Source of the DNA: Glandiceps talaboti | Lineage: Eukaryota; Hemichordata; Enteropneusta; Spengelidae | Assembly (NCBI RefSeq): GCF_964340395.1 | Contig: NC_135571.1 | Coordinates: 15,714,721 to 15,778,720 of the forward strand | Reading direction: 5' to 3' | DNA length: 64,000 nt | Shown here: positions 58,369 through 64,000 of the stretch, piece after piece | Numbering within the stretch: the stretch's first letter is position 1 | Layout of the letters: each line of letters starts with the position of its first letter | Made by a program: the position numbers and the translations under genes | Notes under the pieces: generated by a model | What the model saw: the letters and a program-made list of their open reading frames with translations, nothing else | The model's database searches: none | Told to the model about the DNA's origin: nothing

Positions 58369-61341
58369 AGGGGTGAACAAATCCACTGGTCCGAAGTCCA
58401 GGACCAGTGATTTTTTGGGGCGGACCACACAAATTTGACCTTGTCTGGTTCATCTGACCAGTACCTTAAACTGTAAATAACCATGTTAAAAAGTAGGAAC
58501 AACTGAATGTGAACAAACAAGAAATACAATCGCGATGGAGCTAAAACTACAAATGTACACACCTTGCATGACCTTTCTATGGGTCATGAAGTATAATCAG
58601 CAATATGCATATGCGCTATAGAGGTATAGCCTGGTGGAGGGTCTATGGTATAGTGTATTGTTCAAGTGAATAGGAAATTGATGTCTGTTAGAATAGGAGG
58701 GACATGAACTTTGACAGTTGAATGGCTGGTGGTGTGTGAATACATCATAGTAGCGGCCTTACATTGTAGTTTATTTCACTGAATCAACAACAATGTGAAA
58801 CCCATAATCACAGGAGATAACACTCAACAGCCATGTGGCTCATATCATTACTAATAGGGACATATCTGTTTAGGGACACAACAATTAGGAAGACGAGAAT
58901 AATAATTTCATTGTATAATAATTCAAATATATCAAATGAAACATTTTATTTGCTATCATTCTGTCATAAAGGCGCTTCAAATGATTTATAGTAGAACCCC
59001 TTTCATGAAATGAAGTCTTCCAAATGACGCACAAACTTCATGATGTCCTGTAGAAGTTACCAAGTTTGTCCACTGAGCAAGTGGAATAACAAAGGTTTCA
59101 TCATTTTTGCCAACCTCAGTTACTTCCATGATAGCAATCACTGACTGTCATCTTGGTTTTTCCAATGACTTACAAGTTACATGGGTTGATGATACCAGTC
59201 CCCCTGCATTGCTTTCTGCCACAGACATCTAGTTAGTTGTCCGTGTTTCTGCAATATGCTGGTCATGAACAATTGACTTCGAATCACAAATGTGTGCACA
59301 TGTGTGTTGATTTCCTGGATCTGAAGTTTCAAACAAATGTATTTGACTGCATAACAGAAAATCGCTGGGAGGAATTCCAAGCACAAAAATATTTTTTTAA
59401 AAACAAAGTCACAAAAAAAAAACCAAAAAAAAAAAAAAAAAACCAAAAAAAAAAAAACCATAGGACTTCATTGTCCACACTACCTCTCAAATAAGCTAAC
59501 ATTTCTCAAGTACATTTGCTGTGTGGCTACCCATCTCGTAAATAATTTAGACCCTATCTGAAATGTGAGTGGCTGGACAACACGGACAATGGTCAATCTT
59601 TTGAGCTATGGATTTATAGGAAAACAAAACCACGACGAACACTTTTTTCCAATGTTCTTGTCGCATATTTCTGTCAAATTTCTCATCCTTCGTCAAGGTT
59701 TTTCATTTCGTCAATGCCTCAAAAACAAGTCATTGAGAATGACATAGTCCCCGCTATGATTGGGTTTTAAGGAATTATCACTACTCTGATCACACAACAA
59801 CACTTGTGAACCTAAATCAAACAGACTTAGATATGTTGTGTCTGCTTGTTGGACATGGAACATGCCTACAACAATAAAGGATGGGTCGGGTATGGGGGAT
59901 CGTATCACGAAGAAAATGGATATGCACATGTATGTCATGGAACACTGTCCAACATTGAATAAGATCTGTTCAAGCATGTCTGAGTTATGGCTTTGCACAT
60001 AGAAAAATCGCAAACAAAATGGCTGCCAGGCGGCCATATTGGATTGTATCACAACAACAATGAATATGCACATGTATGTCATAGAACACTGTCCTAATAC
60101 CAACTTTGAATGAGATCTGTTCAAGCATGTCTGAGTTATGGCTTTGGACATGGAAAATTTGCAAACAAAATGGCTGCTAGGTGGCCATATTGGATCGTAT
60201 CTTGACAACAATGAATGTGCACATGTATGTCATAGAACACTGTCCTAATACCAACTTTGAATGAGATCTGTTCAAGCGTGTCCGAGTTAATTATGGCTTT
60301 GGACATGGAAAATTTGCAAACAAAATGGCTGCTAGGCAGCCATATTGGATCGTATCACGACAAAAATGGATATGCACATGTATGTCATAGAACACTGTCC
60401 TAACACCAACTTTGAATGAGATCTGGTCAAGCGTGTCTGAGTTAATTATGGCTTTGGACATGGAAAATTTGCAAACAAAATGGCTGCCAGGCAGCCATAT
60501 TGGATCGTATCACGATGAAAATGGATATGCACATGTATGTCATAGAACACTGTCCTAATACCAACTTTGAATGAGATCTGTTCAAACATGTCTGAGTTAT
60601 GGCTTTGGACATGGAAAATTTGCAAACAAAATGGCTGCCAGGCGGCCATATTGGATCGTATCTTGACAACAATGAATGTGCACATGTATGCCATAGAACA
60701 CTGTCCTAATACCAACTTTGAATGAGATCTGTTCAAGCATGTCTGAGTTATGGCTTTTGACAGGGAAAATTTGCAAACAAAATGGCTGCTAGGCGGCCAT
60801 ATTGGATTGTATCATGAAACAAATTGACGTGCATATGTATGCCATAGTATGTTGCCCCTGTACCAAGTTTGAAAAAAAATTGGTTCAGGCATCTCCAAGA
60901 AACGACCCTGGACGAACGGACGCACGGAACCCAATCCATAAGTCCCCGTCCCGGACTTAGTCCGACGAGGACTAAAAAATCGGTCCAGGCATCTCCAAGA
61001 AACGGCTGCGGACGGACGGACGGACGGACGGACGGAAGGACAGACGGACGGACGGACAGACGGATCCCAATCCATAAGTCCCCGTCCCGGACTTCGGCGG
61101 GGACTAATAACCATTACAAATAGAATAGAATTGTCAATTGACTGAAACCAAGCATGTCAACTTTATATTTATTATTATAAATTGGGTATTGTTCAACTAA
61201 AAGTGGTGTACGTTTTAATATACATATTCATAGGCAAGATTTAATGTTTCACATTAGCGGGACCTGGGACCACTGATTCTTTCAGCAGGACCACTGGATT
61301 TTTTAAGGCACTGGTCCGGGGACCACCATTTCACAAAATGA
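58369..61341. mobile_element. DNA element with ACTGGTCC-rich ends, inserted in family B copy 3
   Basis: The family B sequence TATTAATCC...CTGTTATCTTTGC is interrupted with a 6-bp repeat TAATCC (58363-58368 and 61342-61347). Left end AGGGGTGAACAAATCCACTG then GTCC; right end, read inverted, TCATTTTGTGAAATGGTGGT then CC. Several ACTGGTCC/GGACCAGT words cluster at both ends. The middle carries A-rich sequence (59400-59460) and a family A insertion. No transposase recognised. Confidence 0.65.
59724..61106 (+). mobile_element. Tandem-core family A, copy 5, nested
   Basis: Typical 5' end and six cores, then two successive 3' ends (hairpins near 60945-60975 and 61078-61106), the second preceded by an expanded (GGAC)n tract at 61012-61060. 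Repeating tetranucleotide plus tandem cores is the layout described for pearl elements of bivalves. Confidence 0.9.
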
Positions 61342-62164
61342 TAATCCCTGTTATCTTTGCAATATATGTGATGAATTGGCTGTTGCTATGGGCGTTGTCT
61401 TGTTGCTAGGTAAATTTACATACATTTTTTGAATGCTTATTCAATTGTCTCCCAGTGGTTATCTTTGTGAAATACTTCACCGTTTGGATGTTGCTATGGG
61501 CGCAGTCTTGTTGCTAGGCACATTTGCAAACATATTTTGAATGCTTAGACACCCCTAAGAATGTTCCCATCAAATTTCAGACCAATCTACCCAATAGTTT
61601 TTTAGTTAGTTTTTTGACCATTTATATGAACATGTTTTAATCATAGCGTCTAAGATTTAATTCAGCCGTGCTAAAAACAGATGTTAATCTTTACGCCATT
61701 GACACTGACATGTGAATTAGCCCATGAAAGATTTAATGATTTCATTGCATCAATAAAACAAGAATCTTTCATTTCCAGGCTGAAATCAAAGCATTTTGTA
61801 ATACAACAAATCACAATTTGAAACGTAAAATGCACATTTCTGATGCGATTATTTTCATTTGAACAATTTCCCAACACACTCACATGCACACAGACAGACA
61901 CTTAGCGATGACTATAGCACTACTGCACCTCAGTTCAGTTGTGCTAAAAATAACAACAAAAACAAGCCTTGAGAGAGGACAGCCACCCAACTGTAATGCT
62001 TTTGGGCAAAGGTATTACATAGATTTGAATGGTGTCTCTAGTGTACTATGTAACAAAACTTCATACAGTATACATGTATGTATACATGTATATTTAGGGA
62101 CCAATTTGATATTTCACTTTAATATAAAAGTCAAGCCAAAGGTTAAAATATAAAAAGAAAGATT

Positions 62165-62330
62165 ACATACATTTGTACATTTGCTTTATGTATATAAACT
62201 CTGCCAGGTTTGGCTCAAATCCAATGATGCATGTCAGAGATATGAGGGTGAACACATGTAGAGACAGTGGGGCAGAACCCAATGTAATACTATATAATAG
62301 TCCCCAACGGCAGTGTCCATTGGGGACTAA
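62165..62330 (+). mobile_element. 3' fragment of a distant family A relative
   Basis: CAGAACCCAATGTAAT is followed by the hairpin AGTCCCCAACGGC...CATTGGGGACTAA, ending at about 62330. Confidence 0.55.
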
Positions 62331-62511
62331 TGATATATAAGCACTTACATGTACATTTGTATGAGTGCGTATGATAAAGAAAAGAATTTCCAAAACCCAT
62401 TCTTGTTTACTTTCAGACTACATTTTTAGGATGACAGAGATATTATCCTGCTTGCCTTCTGTGTTTCTGTTGACTTTGTCCACTGAGTACTACACACATC
62501 AGTCTACTTCC

Positions 62512-62788
62512 AGTGGCCATATGGATGAGGATTCTGTATTTATTTTGTTTGGACTTTTTATTTATTAATTAATTAATTTTGTCATGGCTTCCTACTTGAA
62601 CAAATCAATGTGAAACAACACAGACCAAATCTGTGCTTGTAACTCAATAGTATACAATGCTAAAATCTAAAAATAAATGTGTAAAAACTTTGTTATTGTA
62701 TTTATGTTAAAGTAGGAAGCCATGATAAAATTATTTCATAAATTAAAAATCCAAAATGAATACTCAGTCCTCATCCATATGGCCAGTT
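62512..62788. mobile_element. Palindromic family E element, copy 4
   Basis: Arms AGTGGCCATATGGATGAGGA (62512 on) and its inverted copy ending GGCCAGTT (62788), with inner inverted blocks CATGGCTTCCTACTT / AAGTAGGAAGCCATG. The most intact family E copy. Confidence 0.9.
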
Positions 62789-62984
62789 GTAAGTAGAAAA
62801 CGCCAAAGCACTTGAAATATTTTCACCTTGAACTCCAGTTTCAATTTTATCTTTGTTTTGATTTATAAGACAGAGACAAGGACTCATTTAATACACGTAC
62901 TGCAGATAATTAAATGTTCATATCTTTGGTGAAGGATGGCAAAGTACTCTGTATTTAAACTAAGGTTAATATATCTACATGTAT

Positions 62985-63525
62985 ACAACTAGTCACAATT
63001 TAAACTAAGGTTACTCTATACAACTAGTCACAATTTAAACTAAGGTTACTCTATACAACTAGTCACAATTTAAACTAAAGTTACTCTATACAACTAGTCA
63101 CAATTTAAACTAAGGTTACTCTATACAACTAGTCACAATTTAAACTAAGGTTACTCTATACAACTAGTCACAATTTAAACTAAGGTTACTCTATACAACT
63201 AGTCACAATTTAAACTAAGGTTACTCTATACAACTAGTCACAATTTAAACTAAGGTTACTCTATACAACTAGCCACAATTTAAACTAAAGTTACTCTATA
63301 CAACTAGTCACAATTTAAACTAAGGTTACTCTATACAACTAGCCACAATTTAAACTAAGGTTACTCTATACAACTAGTCACAATTTAAACTAAGGTTACT
63401 CTATACAACTAGCCACAATTTAAACTAAGGTTACTCTATACAACTAGCCACAATTTAAACTAAGGTTACTCTATACAACTAGCCACAATTTAAACTAAAG
63501 TTACTCTATACAACTAGCCACAATT
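62985..63525. repeat. 35-bp minisatellite, about 16 units
   Basis: Unit CTAAGGTTACTCTATACAAC followed by TAGTCACAATTTAAA. The only variants are GTC/GCC in the ACTAG.CACAA block and AAAG/AAGG. Confidence 0.97.
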
Positions 63526-63758
63526 TGGTTTGATTTCTATTTTCTTTGAGCAGGTCTCATAATACCTCTTAAAATCAGACTAAAAATTATGCTCCTTAAT
63601 ATCAGAAAAAATTCCAAACACTGAAAGCAAATGAATTTATCCCTTAGAAGTGTAAAGTAGCCATGTGTATTGTGTCCATTGTCTGTTATCAACTGACTAT
63701 GTACATACCACGATAAAACTCCTTGTAAATACCAAGCTAATCAATGGCTTTACTTTAA

Positions 63759-64000
63759 AGTGAAGTGGACATAAAAATGTACAATGTATTCATTTTGGAT
63801 TATTAATTTATAAACCTATTTTATCATGGCTTCCTAGTTGAAAAATCAATGTATAACAACCTACATGTATATCAAGTCCTTGTTTGTAACTCAATCAAAG
63901 ACAAACAACACAGACCAAGTCCTTGTTTGTAACTCAATCAAAGACAAACAACACAGACCAAGTCCTTGTTTGTAACTCAATCAAAGGCAAACAACACAGA
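63759..64000. repeat. Half family E element running into a 43-bp tandem repeat
   Basis: 63759-63873 matches the left arm of family E (ATTTTGGATTATTAATTTAT, ATCATGGCTTCCTA). From 63874 the internal piece AAGTCCTTGTTTGTAACTCA plus ATCAAAGACAAACAACACAG repeats every 43 bp and runs off the window. Confidence 0.85.

Larger units (their letters stand above)
56608..61945 (+). mobile_element. Tandem-core element, family B copy 3, with nested insertions
   Basis: The 5' end at 56608 (GTGCCATTGGCATTGTAGCA then TAACTG) and the 3' hairpin ending CAGTTCAGTTGTGCTA (61930-61945) belong to one copy. Family B core sequence resumes on each side of two insertions: 56760-57932 and 58369-61341. Confidence 0.8.

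Overview
This is a stretch of animal nuclear genome, AT-rich and crowded with repeats. It is dominated by one large spliced gene on the minus strand that encodes synaptotagmin-1. Nine constitutive coding exons (53102 down to 19106) join in phase at GT-AG sites into a predicted 426-residue protein: lumenal N-terminus, one transmembrane helix, a Cys/Lys-rich juxtamembrane linker, C2A, C2B and a C-terminal WHTL motif. A tenth exon (40860-41113) encodes a second transmembrane segment with exactly the same entry and exit phases, so it is probably an alternative to the canonical membrane exon. The transcript starts beyond the first coding exon, because that exon has its own 3' splice site 28 bases before the ATG. 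The end of the 3' UTR is unresolved.

The protein has invertebrate features, such as Glu in place of the last Ca-binding Asp of C2B and the KEK/VQPD linker. The repeat style also suggests a marine invertebrate: tandem-core, pearl/Helentron-like non-autonomous elements, abundant minisatellites and many ACATGTA words. I cannot name the phylum or species.

Layout. 1-19105 lies downstream of the coding sequence: a CT microsatellite, inverted-repeat elements (3136-4880, 5281-6073), a 358/717-bp tandem satellite (6690-9435), a decayed LINE (10795-12250), a tandem-core element (13275-14515) and several minisatellites. 19106-28183 holds the C2 exons, separated by minisatellites, a 2.4-kb long-inverted-repeat transposon nested in an older element, and a LINE fragment. 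28184-39091 is an intron with a nested MITE, tandem-core elements, a second LINE fragment and a 52-bp minisatellite. 39092-53130 holds the two membrane exons and the N-terminal exons, with a 24-bp minisatellite split by a hAT-like insertion and further tandem-core elements. 53131-64000 is intron or 5' flank with minisatellites and a four-layer nest of transposons.

The most unusual features are: (1) the splice donor of the C2B exon at 20260 lies inside a minisatellite whose 23 units each repeat the last nine exon bases and the donor; (2) the alternative membrane exon; (3) a tandem 3' splice site that would add or remove Val-Gln in the juxtamembrane linker; (4) transposons within about 20 bp of exon borders; and (5) several unrelated-looking repeat families that share one terminal design.
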